Shown here: positions 17,543 to 28,908 of the stretch, in pieces
How the letters are laid out: every line of letters starts with the position of its first letter
Numbering within the stretch: position 1 is the first letter of the stretch
Source of the DNA: Asterionellopsis glacialis
Taxonomy: Eukaryota > Bacillariophyta > Plagiogrammaphyceae > Rhaphoneidales > Asterionellopsidaceae
Reading direction: 5' to 3'
DNA length: 34,173 nucleotides
Assembly: GCA_014885115.2 (NCBI GenBank)
Contig: WKLE02002192.1
Span: 3,788 to 37,960 of the forward strand
Program-made: the position numbers and the translations under genes
The notes under the pieces: model-generated
Seen by the model: the letters and a program-made list of their open reading frames with translations, nothing else
Databases searched by the model: none
Told to the model about the DNA's origin: nothing

Positions 17543-18035
17543 TCTATTTGTGATCGATCTAGATAGGAGCTTCTTTACTGAGACTTATTGTTCAAAGTGC
17601 TTGGTTTGTGCTGTATTGTGCATTCGAACAGGGTGTGTTGACTCTGTTGACAAACTCAAAAGCAGGCGCGTCTAGAGCCGTCGATGGAATTTGGCGTTAA
17701 AACATGGGATATTGGCAGTATTTCATATTGGTGATGATTATTCTACGAGATATACCTTACCCCTTTATCTCCGTAAAACATTACCTTTCTTGAAGTATTA
17801 TAAGGGAGACATAGTAGAAATTCCAAGCAGGCCTGTGCTGTTGGATGGAAGAAATCGGATCAGGTACAGACCGTCAAGATCGATATCCACAAAAGATCGA
17901 TAAAATCACACAAGGCAAAAAAAAATTTCTTTGACAACGAGTTTGGGACCTCCCTGGCGACACAGAACAATATCAGATAACATACATTCCAGATCCAACG
18001 ACGACAAAAAGAGAGACACACAAATACGATAAACA
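17543..18035. promoter_or_regulatory. Divergent promoter region
   Basis: About 490 bp between the membrane-protein gene and the WD40 gene. The small plus-strand frame at 17691-17903 shows no coding motif. I see no repeat or RNA gene. Confidence 0.4.
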
Positions 18036-19352
18036 ATGTCAAACAGCGACACGACGAATGAAATCCATCAAGTCCAGCTCAAAGGGCACAAAGCTTCAGT
18101 CTTAAGTCTGGACCACTCAAGCTCAAAGCACGGGACCAGTAACAATAATAATAATACACCAATTTGTCATTTGCTAAGCGGAGATGAAGCTGGTACTGCT
18201 CGATTATGGGACTTTAGGACTGGTGTACGGGCTGCATTGTGTATCATGGTGCCAGATGGAGGACCTCAAGAGGTGACTTCTGTTGCTTTTTCTCCTCCTC
18301 TATCCAAGTCAGACTCAACAGAAGGCTCTACTAGTAGTAGTCCATTCTCTCAAAATTTCTCCGTATACTTGAGCGCAGGGAAAAATGTTTACAGCTACGA
18401 TCTGCGAAATGCAGTGGCTCCTCTTGTGAAACAATATACACATGATTTATCAACCGTTTTAGAAAATTCCGAGGAAGTCAATCAATTATCATTTTCGTAC
18501 CCAGGTCGCGGTAATTATAATTTGAATTTAGCAGCGGCTGATGATGGAGGTTGTGTTCGTGTTTCAGACTCTTTGACTCCTTCAAATGCCAATAACAATA
18601 CACGTACTCGCAAACGAATATTGCATCATGATCCGGATGAGCTTGCCATGGTGACATCAGCTGTCTTTCGACCGCGTCCAACAAAAAGTTTAGACCTTGC
18701 TACAGGTGGAACAGATTGTACTATTCATTTATGGGATGTCAATAGACCTCGACGACCATCGTCAACACATCACATTGCCAATGATGATGCTGGTGCGAAT
18801 CAAGTTTGCAATCCACCCATGGTGCACTCCTTGTCATGGAGTCCAAGTGGACGTCTATTAGCTGGTGCATTAGGTGATGGATCATGTTGTATTTTACGTG
18901 TCGATGGACGAAGACTGGTGGAAGTAGATAGATTACGAGACGGTCACGATGCTGCTGTGGCGTCCATCCTTTTCCCAGGGTTTGGAGGATCTCCTTCGTC
19001 ATGTTTGGCATCATCGAATCATGTTGCAGCTCGAGATAGATTGTTGGCATCCGCTGGAAACGACGGGGCAATCTTTTTATGGGATATAGGTGCTGATTCT
19101 GCTGGTGATGGGGCTCTGGACCCTTCTGATATTTTCGTGGATTCCATAGTAACACCTGTACAACAGAATTCCTTGGAAGACGATATGGAAGGTTTAGCTC
19201 TCACCGGTGGCTCAAAGTTGCTGTTTGGTATCCCCCATCAACACAAACCCAACTTTCTCGTGAGTAGTGGAATGGACCATGCTTTACCAAATACGCTATT
19301 TGTGGCAGACACAACCAACGATATTACAGCCTATACACTACCGCTAAGATAG
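18036..19352 (+). CDS. WD40-repeat protein, WDR53-like
   Basis: A 438-residue single-exon protein predicted to form a seven-bladed propeller. WD-type repeats are visible at GTARLWDF (about 54-61), near residue 114 (NVYSYDLR, a degenerate blade), TDCTIHLWDV (about 228-237) and NDGAIFLWDI (about 342-351). Asn runs and Ser-rich loops (NNNNN, SSTSSS) are inserted between blades, a common diatom trait. The C-terminus, with HKPNFLVSSG and LFVADTTNDITAYTL, resembles the end of animal and plant WDR53, which has been proposed as a DCAF substrate receptor for CUL4-DDB1 ligases. I see no extra domain. The WDR53 assignment is tentative; the WD40 fold is secure. Confidence 0.85.
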   Translation: MSNSDTTNEIHQVQLKGHKASVLSLDHSSSKHGTSNNNNNTPICHLLSGDEAGTARLWDFRTGVRAALCIMVPDGGPQEVTSVAFSPPLSKSDSTEGSTSSSPFSQNFSVYLSAGKNVYSYDLRNAVAPLVKQYTHDLSTVLENSEEVNQLSFSYPGRGNYNLNLAAADDGGCVRVSDSLTPSNANNNTRTRKRILHHDPDELAMVTSAVFRPRPTKSLDLATGGTDCTIHLWDVNRPRRPSSTHHIANDDAGANQVCNPPMVHSLSWSPSGRLLAGALGDGSCCILRVDGRRLVEVDRLRDGHDAAVASILFPGFGGSPSSCLASSNHVAARDRLLASAGNDGAIFLWDIGADSAGDGALDPSDIFVDSIVTPVQQNSLEDDMEGLALTGGSKLLFGIPHQHKPNFLVSSGMDHALPNTLFVADTTNDITAYTLPLR

Positions 19353-19512
19353 ATAACGCATCATGACTTGAATAAAGTGTGACTAAATGATTTTATCATG
19401 CGGTTCTACTATCATGTTGACCCTCACGTTTCCGTCTCTAATGATAAATTGATTTGCAATTTTCGAAGTCTGAGAACAAGGATACTGCCAATATTGATTG
19501 CAAGATCTTCTT

Positions 19513-20047
19513 CTAAAGCACAGTACTCCCCACACGTTCTGGTCCACCCATTTGCATATCTTGATCAGCATCATCATTCAAAATCTTCGTTTTCGTTACC
19601 TTCCTTTTCTTCTTTGGAGGGGCAGAAGCAGCGCTTACAGAACTCCCTTTTTTCTTTTTTCGTTCTGCCACCAACTTGGAAAATTTCTTCGCTTCAGCTT
19701 CAGGTAAAACACCATAATTCACACACCTTGTCATATTGTAAACACCCAAATTAATAGGTATACACACGTCCCACACCAATGCAGATAGTAAATAGTAAAT
19801 AGAGAGATTTTAAAAAAAGGGATATTTGTCATATATATGAGAGTATCGTATCCGCTTCATCCACCAAAAAATTCTATTTCGGATGGGGATCATTCCTATT
19901 CCTTTCAAAAAGAAAAAACAAAAATTCTTACCATTCTTGTGCCATTTCCGATTTCGGTCGTTGTCGTAACAGAGTTTCATAAAACACTCTGTCACCGACC
20001 CCTGGTGTTGGAGTTGGAAACTTTTGACCAGGCTTTAAGTCTGACAT
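19513..20047 (-). CDS. Small conserved-looking basic protein, two exons
   Basis: Exon 1 is 20047-19932 and exon 2 is 19726-19513, joined by a 205-nt GT-AG intron (GTAAGA donor) that splits a Trp codon; 109 aa. The N-terminal half (FYETLLRQRPKSEMAQEWC, then VNYGVLPEAEAKKF) reads as a compact helical domain that continues smoothly across the splice joint. The C-terminal half is Lys-rich with an SV40-like nuclear signal (PPKKKRKV) and ends acidic. I recall similar short eukaryotic proteins of unknown function but cannot name the family. It is probably nuclear. It is convergent with the WD40 gene. Confidence 0.7.
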
Positions 20048-20714
20048 AATTATTTTTCAATACTTAAAATTTGAACTCTATAAAACTCAGCGTTAAAAAA
20101 TCTTCTTCGTAGCTAGAACTTGACGGCGATGATACTATGCCGTGTGTAATCTCCAACAAGCTGGTGTCTATCGAAACAATGCACTGCTTTTGTCTCGAGC
20201 TTATCGTTCCGCTTCTTGATGGTGTTCCTCGCGATAATTCTGATGTTGCGTTGTCGGCGTGCCGATGTCAAGACAAACTTGAGAACAAAATTTCGCTCGC
20301 TCAACCCCAATATTCAGTGGAGAACACTCCCAGAGGTTTCAAGTTTCGGGTGATATTGCGCGCGCCAGAAAAATGACAATGGACCCACTCGACTCAAATG
20401 AGAATACACTTCGCAAGGTTTCTATTTATCCGAAAACCAAAGGAGCGGATCATGTTCATTGGCGCGAAAAACCATCATCAAGAATTAGAAAAAAATCGAA
20501 GACAGGGCGAGAAAACACGGAAAGAGATGTAAGAAAAAGGACCAAGCTCTAAGCTTACAAAACGACGGCCGCAACCTGTAATCTATCATCGCAATACCGA
20601 CGACACAAACCTTAAAATAATCTAGGGGGCACCATCTGATTTTTCTGACAAGTTTTTCCTAAAGTGCCAGCACAAAGTGACAAACAGGGATGAATTCTTG
20701 ATAAAGTGTAAAAG
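20048..20714. other. Intergenic region upstream of TOP3A
   Basis: About 670 bp. Overlapping frames on opposite strands (20113-20376) lack start context or a recognisable family. The rest is purine-rich flank of the topoisomerase gene. No RNA gene is supported. Confidence 0.45.
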
Positions 20715-23700
20715 ATGCCTCCAGTAACAGTTTTGAATGTGGCTGAAAAGCCAAGTGTAGCCCGCGCATTGACAAGTGTGTTTTCCAAGATGCCAGGAAG
20801 TATCGATCGGGGTCCACAACGACATCCAGCTGCACAAATTTTTACCATTGACAATGTGAAGTTTCCTAGCATCTTTCGTCAGGGTGAGGGACGGATGACT
20901 CAAGGTCCTATGGAATCGCATAATATGATTGTCACATCGGTACGAGGTCACTTGGCATCACAAGATTTTCCCTCCGAGTACGGATGGTCTGCATGTCCTC
21001 CTATAACCTTATTTGATGCTCCTATTGAAACTACGTACAGATCCGATATGGAACCTTTGGAACAAATGTTGCGACAACAGGCACCAAGAGCCCAAGCACT
21101 CATTCTGTGGCTTGATTGTGATCGTGAGGGAGAAGCAATTGCCGATGAGGTTCGGGAGGTGTGTCTCAAGGGTAATCGACAACTGTCTGTGTACCGTGCA
21201 AAGTTTTCGACAGTCTTACCACGTGAAATCCAAAGGGCGCTCCAAACACTGGGACGTGTCAATGAAAATTTCGTCCAAGCTGTCCAAGCCCGAACGGAAC
21301 TAGACCTTCGAGTGGGTGCGGCATTTACACGATTTCAAACGCTGAGACTCCAAAAGAAATTTGACAATGTAGCTGATGGAGTAGTATCCTATGGACCTTG
21401 TCAGTTCCCCACGTTGGGATTTGTAGTAGAACGATGGGCTCGTATTGAAACATTTGTACCAGAGGACTTTTGGTTTATCGAACTTACGTTGCGGGTTCCA
21501 CCACATACGCCACAACAGGAACAGCAGCAACCACAAAGTAACGGAAGCAACAGCAACAACAACAACAATAATAATAGGTCAAACACAAATACTCTGGGTC
21601 GTCCCATTCATTTTACGTGGAAACGAAATCGTTTATATGATCAAGTTGCAACCATGGTACTGTATGATTCTTGTCTAGATGCACAGGAGGCAGTTGTGAC
21701 TCAGCTTACAGGGCGGCCCAAGAACAAATGGCGGCCCGTCCCACTAGCAACTGTTGAATTGCAAAAACGTGCTTCACGCTACTTACGGATTGGAAGTGAA
21801 ACTTTAATGACTGCTGCGGAAGAACTCTATCAACAGGGATACATTAGTTATCCCCGTACAGAAACAGAACGCTTTCGTCCAGAGTTTCAACATAGACCTA
21901 TTATTCAAGACTTTGCTAATCTGGGTGGGGAATATGGAGATTATGCATCCAAGCTCCTGAATGACAATGGCTATCAAAATCCTCGTGCTGGACAACACGA
22001 TGACAATGCCCATCCTCCCATTTCTCCATGTAAGGCCGTAGATCCCAATTCCATACAAGATCCAACTCAGAGAGGAGTTTACACACTTGTTGTGAAACAT
22101 TATCTGGCGTGTTGTTCTAGAGATGCCATTGGAAAAGAAACACAACTAACCGTAAAAATGGATTCAGAAGAGTTCACTGCAAAAGGATTGATGATTGTAG
22201 AAAGGAATTGGTTGGAAATCTATGCTCCATGGGAACGATGGTCTACGGGACAAGGTGAATTACCTCCTTTACAAGTAGGAAGTCGAATAACACCTTCTTC
22301 TCTCTTGATGAAGCAAGGTACAACATCTCCGCCGCAATTTATATCTGGTACGTATTGACTATGTTGCAAATTGCATTTGGTATGTGGTTGTAAACCGCTT
22401 GTATTCAACTAACTACCCTTTGCTATCTTGTTGACCAACTAAATCCAAATACTTCAGAGGTAGAACTTATTACTCTAATGGACCGCAATGGAATTGGAAC
22501 CGACGCTACTATCGCGCAACATATATCTACTATACAGGATAGGGCCTACGCAACTAAGGATGCACAACAAAAGTTTCTCCCCACCAAACTTGGTATTGCT
22601 CTAGTCGAAGGTTACAATAGTATGGGATACCAACTAAATAAACCGGATTTGCGGAGAGAAACTGAACACGAATGCAATCTTGTGGCGGCAGGAAACAAAA
22701 CGAAAGATCAAATCATGGGTCCTATTCTTGCAAAGATGTTGGATTGCTTTCGTAGGGCCAACGCTGAAGTGGAAAAGTTAGACCAAGCTGTGGGACGACA
22801 CTTTCCGCGACTGGGGGCAAGCAACGATGCGACTGTTTTACAGGCACGGTTTAGCGAGTGTGGTACATGCCAAGGTGCAATGGCATTGAAGCAGGTGGCA
22901 GCCAACAATAACCGAAATAATCGAAATGCTGTTCGACGAAAGCTGTTGTTCTGTGAAACCTGTCGAATAGGACTGCCGTTACCTCGAGGAGAAGTTCAAC
23001 CCATGGCAGATAACGATAATGGAGGAAATACTCCCTTTCGGTGTCCCATCTGTCAGTATCAAGTCATCAAAGTTCTTCGTGGGGATGGATATACGGGGAA
23101 TGGATATCAAGTTTGCCCAAAATGTTTTTCGGACCCGCCTGTTGAGCACGGTGGCGAACAGAGTGGAGGAGATTTCCGATGTTTTTCGTGCTCCCATCCA
23201 ACCTGTAAACTAGCTAGTGGGACTCAGGGTGGCGACATTGCAGTTTTTCCATGTCCCTTTTGTCGACAAGGTAACCCACAAAATCAAGCCAACATTATGC
23301 TCCGAAAAACTTCTCGCGGGCACGTATTGTCGTGCAACAGCTATACAGGGGGGACCGGCAGAGGTAATCGATGCCAGTACACGGTTTGGCTTCCAAAGGA
23401 AGCTAGTTCTATATCTGTTCCAAGTGGAGATGAACATATTTGTAGACGTTGCTCATCAGGCAATGGTTCAGTAAGGACCATTCAATTTGTATTCAAGCCA
23501 GGTAGTGTTCCACCACACATCGGACGGGAATGCACAGTTTGTGTCCTTTGCGATGCCCCCTTTCGTCAAGATTTGCACATTTCCCTACCACAGCAGAATC
23601 AAGTTACGACACATCCTCGCGGACGAAGTCAAAACCAAAATGCCGGCCGTGGTAGAGGTGGCCGTTGGCAACCACGGAGCAACTCTAGTAACCGTACTGG

Positions 23701-23818
23701 GGGTAACGCCAGACAGAATGCAAACACACCAAGGAATCATACTGGAGGAGGGAATACTTGTTATCGTTGTGGACAGGAGGGGCATTTTGCAAATAACTGT
23801 CCACAGAATACACGGTGA
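20715..23818 (+). CDS. TOP3A: DNA topoisomerase III alpha (type IA), two exons
   Basis: Exon 1 is 20715-22347 and exon 2 is 22458-23818, with a 110-nt GT-AG intron (22348-22457) splitting a Glu codon; 997 aa. The TOPRIM domain begins at VLNVAEKPSVA, and its acidic motif DCDREGE is at residues 134-140. The catalytic tyrosine is Tyr379 in SYPRTET. Exon 2 continues the core (MDRNGIGTDATIAQHI), followed by several Cys-rich topoisomerase zinc modules, an RG-rich segment and a terminal zinc knuckle (CYRCGQEGHFANNC). The enzyme passes single DNA strands and, with a RecQ helicase and RMI1, dissolves double Holliday junctions. A Gln/Asn-rich insert (about 266-293) interrupts the core. The C-terminal zinc array supports TOP3-alpha over TOP3-beta. 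Confidence 0.93.
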
Positions 23819-23859
23819 TGAGAGTATGATACGTAATTACTTTAGAAAAATTAGCTAGT

Positions 23860-25236
23860 TTATTGCGATTTCGGTTCAGGGCTGGTGTTCCGTGGTTTTC
23901 CTTTGACTCCCGACTTTCTTTTTGATTGTTTCTTTTGTTGTTCTCTGCCCGTCCCTGCATTCTTACGTTTGCCTTGTCCCTTAAACCTACCCTTACCTTT
24001 GCTCTTACCTTTGCCCTTGCCCTTTCCTTTGTTTTTCCGAGATGCTGTTGGCGGTAAGACCTCGTCAGGACCCGACGGTAATTCTACCTTTTCTCGTTCC
24101 TCAATTTCCTGTTTCAGCTGACGCAGGACACGAATCTGTGCAAGCTTCTGAGGGCTTAAAAGATCCCAGTAAACTCCGGATGGCTTGGGCGCTCGATTCG
24201 GTACTTTGATCACTCTAGTTGGTGTCACAATGATATCCACTGGTACATCGTGTTTCGTTAATTGGCCTGCAGGTATGTCGTCAACAACCTGTTCATCGTG
24301 AACAGTTGTTACGACCAAAGTTTTGGAAGCATCGAGATTTCCCTGAAGCGAAAGAATCCCCCACTCTAGTTCAGCAAACCCTTCACCTTTTCCAACCCGA
24401 GCACCAGTATTTGGACAAACAGCCGTGCTTCCCACAACAACAAGATCCACTGTGTACTTATCATTCAGCGTGACCGGTGTCCCCTAATCGTCAAAAAAGA
24501 AAAATGCCGAAGTTGAGAATGTAAAATGTGCTTTGGTTGGTCACTCTGCAACCGACAAAGACTTACATGCTTTGCTACTCCCTTTGAATTTGTGCATTCT
24601 TCAATCTTAATTTTTGGAAGTGTATCCATGGACAAAATAGAAAAAAATCCTGTACGTAAACGTGGCTGAGGTGTTAACAAAGTCTTGCCTTCTTGGAGCA
24701 CAAGATGACGCACAGGTCGCTGCGGTGTATCTGGATTCACCTTAATACACTTTGCCTCAAGAAATTCAGGAAGGTTGCTTAAACGCACCGCAGCTTTATC
24801 GGCGCCATCGAAGTTTCTAAAACGACAAATTCAATGGAAAGCTAAATGAGTTATTTTTATCATGGAAGATATGAAAAGAAAAAATTGAAGCATATGCAGT
24901 GAAATATTGGGTGGTAACTTACGGGATTCGGTGGTGTACAGGTCGAGGAAATCGTGCGATGTCTTTCTCCTCCATCAAGTCCCAGACACGTTTACGAATC
25001 ACCCACTTCCAAGGTGTACGAAGACTGGAGAATTCTTCTTCAGCCTTTTTTTTCATAGTATCCATTGCTTCAGCATCTTTGGCCAATCGGTCGGTTTCAT
25101 ACGCATCTTCATCAAAGGCTTTGTTTGAGGAGAAAAAACATTTCGGAGTTCGGACGAATGGACGGTGGGGTGCAAAAGAGGCAGAAGACGAAACTAGTAG
25201 GAAGGAGACTAACACACGTGTAGCGTCGAGTTTCAT
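23860..25236 (-). CDS. Plastid-targeted COG0212 / MTHFSD-like (5-formyl-THF cycloligase paralogue), three exons
   Basis: Exons 25236-24923, 24816-24567 and 24483-23860 join in frame (395 aa); the introns are 106 and 83 nt, both GT-AG. The N-terminus is a signal peptide ending SSSASFAP, the diatom plastid ASAFAP-type cleavage motif. The core matches MTHFSD/COG0212 proteins: [46 protein letters not shown], then [20 protein letters not shown] and [11 protein letters not shown]. This is a paralogue of 5-formyltetrahydrofolate cyclo-ligase. The plant plastid homologue has been linked to thiamin rather than folate metabolism, so I would not assume cycloligase activity. Residues about 338-395 form a very basic Lys/Gly-rich tail ([14 protein letters not shown]), likely RNA-binding. 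It is convergent with TOP3A, 41 bp apart. Confidence 0.88.
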
Positions 25237-25847
25237 TGTTTTCGGTTTCCCCTTTCCTGTTTGCCTGCGTTACTATTTTTCTTGATGATCGGCTCTGGCT
25301 CTTCGTGAAAGCCCAATAACCTTCACCAAAGATGAGCAGTAAGACGAATCAGAAAGAGATGAGAGATGATGATGAATGATGTCAGTGATGGTCAAGGGAT
25401 ATCTTTCTCTCACTACCGCAGTCCGCAACAGGCTTCAGCTCTGGGAGTTGGTGGGAGTCCGACCAAGCTTCTCATAGTCGGTCATAAGTCATAAAAGTGT
25501 TCCGCCTTTCTTATAAATAATATTACCCTTATTCATAGGACTGAAAATTATTTTAGATTAGATGATACAATAAATGTGATAAATTATCTTTTGAACGAAC
25601 TTTTCACCTATTTCTGGTACTCAAACAGAATAATCGGATTTTTCTTACCGTCAGTGCCCAGTCTACCTGGTGCTGGTACAATGGTTTTACCTGGCACGTT
25701 GTTCAAATTCAAAAAAAGGGGAGCAAAGATCGGGGAATTTTCATTTTGCCGTAACAACGGTTATGTCCACATTCATCATCTGCTTCCAACAGTCCATGCT
25801 CCACAAGCTACAGCAACCATAGCAAGTATTTGCAAGTCAGATTCAAC
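25237..25847. promoter_or_regulatory. Divergent promoter region
   Basis: About 610 bp between the COG0212 gene and the parvulin gene. The plus-strand frame at 25576-25926 is mostly 5' flank read in another frame of the parvulin first exon. Nothing else is recognised. Confidence 0.4.
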
Positions 25848-26426
25848 ATGTCGCAAGTTCGTGCAGCTCATCTCCTCATCAAGCATACTGGAAGTCGCAA
25901 TCGTAAGTTTTGTCAATGAAGTTTGATGTCTTCAGCTATGAACCTTGCTGATTTTCTCACAAAATCTTTTTTGGTCATTCGTATACCTTGTTCTATCATT
26001 TACTTACCGGTACTATTTCAGCTGTTTCGCGTCGAACTGGCCAGCAGGTGACGACGTCTCCAGACGACGCCAAGAAAGAATTGGAGCAATACCAGGAACT
26101 TATTGTAAAAGAAGGAGTGGACTCAGCATTCCCCAAGTATGGTGCGTGATCTAGTTCTGTAGCATTTTTTTTTAATTCGGAATATGAAAGCTTATTGCTA
26201 ACACCGTTGCTCTAATGCATCCCAAATAATAATAACAACTGGCGAATTTTTAGCCAAAGAAAGATCAGACTGTTCATCATTCCAGCGAAATGGTGATTTG
26301 GGTTTCTTTGGTCATGGGATGATGCAACGTCCATTTGAAGAAGCATCTTTTGCATTGCAACCCGGGCAAATGAGCGGCATTGTTTCGACTGACAGTGGGT
26401 ACCATCTTATCTATCGTATTGCCTAA
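25848..26426 (+). CDS. Pin1-type parvulin peptidyl-prolyl isomerase without WW domain, three exons
   Basis: Exons 25848-25902, 26022-26141 and 26254-26426 join in frame (348 nt, 115 aa); introns are 119 and 112 nt, GT-AG. The product starts directly with the rotamase fold ([20 protein letters not shown]) and ends with [30 protein letters not shown] and [13 protein letters not shown], all hallmark parvulin blocks. The Arg-rich phosphate-binding loop after KHTGSRN and the catalytic Cys in SDCSS are kept, so it should prefer pSer/pThr-Pro substrates like Pin1/Ess1. There is no WW domain, as in the plant Pin1 homologue. It is probably nuclear or cytosolic. Confidence 0.9.
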
Positions 26427-26490
26427 ACAAGTCTAGGGATGATATAAAGTCAACAGGTTTGAAAACTTGTGTTACAAATCTATACTAATT

Positions 26491-28908
26491 TTAAGTAGTA
26501 GTCACGACCGACAAGGGTTTGTTCAAAATGCTTTCCACCAATGCTTCCGTTTCACGTAAAGACTGACCCAAATCAGAGGATAATAGCTGAGAATTTCCAC
26601 TATTTGAATCTTTTGGTGATGTTGATACAATTGATGGTAGTAAAGATTGACTGCCTTCCTCTTCTCTCACGGCTTCCTGTCTGTGCGAGAAGAATCCCAA
26701 TGAAGACGTTGCTTCCGACTTTGGCGTCCAGCTTTTAGAACTTTCGAAAACAAAATTGCATTCCCTCTTGATTTCAGATATCATGATATCTTTTTCACTT
26801 TCCCAGTATTCACGACTTGTTTGCATTTCACGAGCGTGGCGCTCCTCCATATATTTCTTTTCAGCCTCTAGTTCCTCTCGTCTTCTCGCTTCATGTTCAT
26901 ATCGCTTCTCAACACATGCCACCTTCGTCAGGGCTGATTCGATAGACTTGGCAGCATTGGCAGCATTTGAATCTGCATTTTCTTTTAGTTTCTTCAATTC
27001 CAGCTCGTGTTTCTTTTCTAGATCAGCACGTTGTAATTCAAATGCAGCACTAATTTGTCTTTCGACGTCATTAACACGTTCATAGGCTGCCGTGTCATGC
27101 CGTTCTCGTATTTCATTGAAAGCAAGCGTTACACGCTTCATCTCTGCATCGTGTTCTGATATGAGTTGTGCAATTTCCTTTTGGTGTTCCCTGATTAGCG
27201 CCGCACGTTCAGTGGCATCCTTGATTCGACTTAGTCTTCCTCTTCTTGCTGCAGTGCTCGAAGATGGATTAGCCCGAGACACTCTTTCGTCACCAAGAAG
27301 ATCGTCTTTCTTTTCCTCAACCGTTGTTCTACTACCGTCTTGTGATTCAGAATCTACAGGAACAAGTGTACTACTCCTTGGACTACGCACTTCATATTTT
27401 TTACCAACATCTCCCATCCTCAACTCACTTATCCTTTCGTTGGCGGCACCCAATTCTTTTCGAAGTCCATTTATTGTTTCGCGTAGCATATTGTTTTCGT
27501 CCCGAAGCTTTGATACCTCAGCCATTGATTGACTTTCTCTCCCCACTAATGTGTCTATTTGCTGCTGAAAAGAAGCTATTTCGTTGTTCAGTTCTTGGAT
27601 ACGATCCATCGCACTTGATTTTTCAGATGTTTCATTCTGTAGGGAAGACTCTAAAGATTCAATAGCTTGTTTGAGTGAGGCATTCTCTTCTTTGATCAGA
27701 CAAAGTTCGTTTTGATATTCTTCATTTTCCTTGGACAGCGAAAGGATGGTTTGATCTGATAAAAGCTTTTCTTGTTCCAATTTTGTAACCCTTTCTGTTG
27801 TCTTTGTGATTCCTTCCTCTAATAATTTTTTATTCTCTGTCAATTCCAAAATTTTGGAAGCGGATATTTCTTTCTCTTCCTCAAGGATTGTTTGAATACG
27901 TATTAACTCATGAGATAAACGCATACATTCCTCCTTATTTTGTGCAGTATCTGTTGTTTTATCCTCCTTGCTACCATTATCCTTCACCATTACACCCTCC
28001 CCTTTCTGGAAGAATCTTTCGTTCGCTTTCGTTAAATCTTGTATGGCAAGTGACAGTCTTTCTAATTCTCTCTTTAACTGTCCAGCAGATATGTTAACAT
28101 CATCATGCTCCAATACAGGATCCAACTGACCTGGCAAGTCTGAGGAGTCGTCCGACTCTGAAACTTTTTGGTTGTTGTCGAATTTTTTGGTATTTGTCCT
28201 TTTTAAAACGTTGTCGAAGGAGCTGGCATTTGCAGACTTTGCTGATTTTGGGCTGAGATTTGTTGACACATGATTTAGAGTATTAGGAGTGAAAGAAGGT
28301 TTTCGATTTAATACTTGATGCAAACGCAATTCCAACGATCGATCGTCGTAAAAGGTATCACTGTCGTCTTCTTCATACTTCGCTGAACTTTGCTGTTGTG
28401 ATTTGATTTGAACAAGTTCCACTGGAGGACTATCCTTTGTACTACTTTTCCCAGCACGAGCACTGTCGCGCTTCCTAGTATTCCGTCGTACCCTATCCCT
28501 ATTATACAACATGGAACCACTTTGACTCGTTGGAGGGGATGGTGCAGAGGGAAACGATGAAAAACTTTCTTCTTCATTTCGAGATGCTTCTTTTGGATCA
28601 TGATGAATGGGAGAATTCCTGCTACTCCTCCAAAAAATATTTTCCGTCCGGTGTTGTTCGTGATAATGCCGTTGCTGCTGTGGTTCCATCCTAGTAGCAG
28701 AGTATTCATGACGCGGTTCTCCGTCCTCCTCATCTTCACTATCTGTCCATCCATGTAAGGGAGACTGGGGAGGCTCATGAGGAGCAGGTGGACCCACAGG
28801 AGATGGTTCTGGAGTAGGGTCTTCTGTCATCGTGTCTTCTTGATTTGAGAGTTGTTTCCCCTCATCGACTCCTCCTCCTCCCCGATCCAGTAAACCGTAC
28901 TTTACCAT
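26491..28908 (-). CDS. Large coiled-coil protein of unknown function
   Basis: An 805-residue single-exon protein. Residues 1-270 are disordered: Pro-rich (EPSPVGPPAPHEPPQSP), acidic, then Ser-rich. From about 275 to 510 and again from about 575 to 720 the sequence is a near-continuous coiled coil with Leu/Glu/Lys heptads (for example LSLAIQDLTKANERF and YERVNDVERQISAAFELQ). The C-terminal 85 residues are Ser-rich and end in a short helix (ETEALVESILNKPLS). There is no motor, membrane or catalytic motif. The architecture suggests a cytoskeletal, centrosomal or vesicle-tether protein, but I cannot place it in a family. The long antisense frames are shadows of the coiled-coil codons. Confidence 0.8.
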   Translation of the reverse strand: MVKYGLLDRGGGGVDEGKQLSNQEDTMTEDPTPEPSPVGPPAPHEPPQSPLHGWTDSEDEEDGEPRHEYSATRMEPQQQRHYHEQHRTENIFWRSSRNSPIHHDPKEASRNEEESFSSFPSAPSPPTSQSGSMLYNRDRVRRNTRKRDSARAGKSSTKDSPPVELVQIKSQQQSSAKYEEDDSDTFYDDRSLELRLHQVLNRKPSFTPNTLNHVSTNLSPKSAKSANASSFDNVLKRTNTKKFDNNQKVSESDDSSDLPGQLDPVLEHDDVNISAGQLKRELERLSLAIQDLTKANERFFQKGEGVMVKDNGSKEDKTTDTAQNKEECMRLSHELIRIQTILEEEKEISASKILELTENKKLLEEGITKTTERVTKLEQEKLLSDQTILSLSKENEEYQNELCLIKEENASLKQAIESLESSLQNETSEKSSAMDRIQELNNEIASFQQQIDTLVGRESQSMAEVSKLRDENNMLRETINGLRKELGAANERISELRMGDVGKKYEVRSPRSSTLVPVDSESQDGSRTTVEEKKDDLLGDERVSRANPSSSTAARRGRLSRIKDATERAALIREHQKEIAQLISEHDAEMKRVTLAFNEIRERHDTAAYERVNDVERQISAAFELQRADLEKKHELELKKLKENADSNAANAAKSIESALTKVACVEKRYEHEARRREELEAEKKYMEERHAREMQTSREYWESEKDIMISEIKRECNFVFESSKSWTPKSEATSSLGFFSHRQEAVREEEGSQSLLPSIVSTSPKDSNSGNSQLLSSDLGQSLRETEALVESILNKPLSVVTTT

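Noticed and set aside
20113..20376. Opposed short frames, one with a basic ribosomal-protein-like composition
   Set aside because: The minus frame lacks an ATG and has a stop just upstream; neither matches a family I can name.
27092..27532. Long plus-strand frame inside the coiled-coil gene
   Set aside because: It is the antisense of coiled-coil codons (Ser/Leu-rich shadow), a common artefact.
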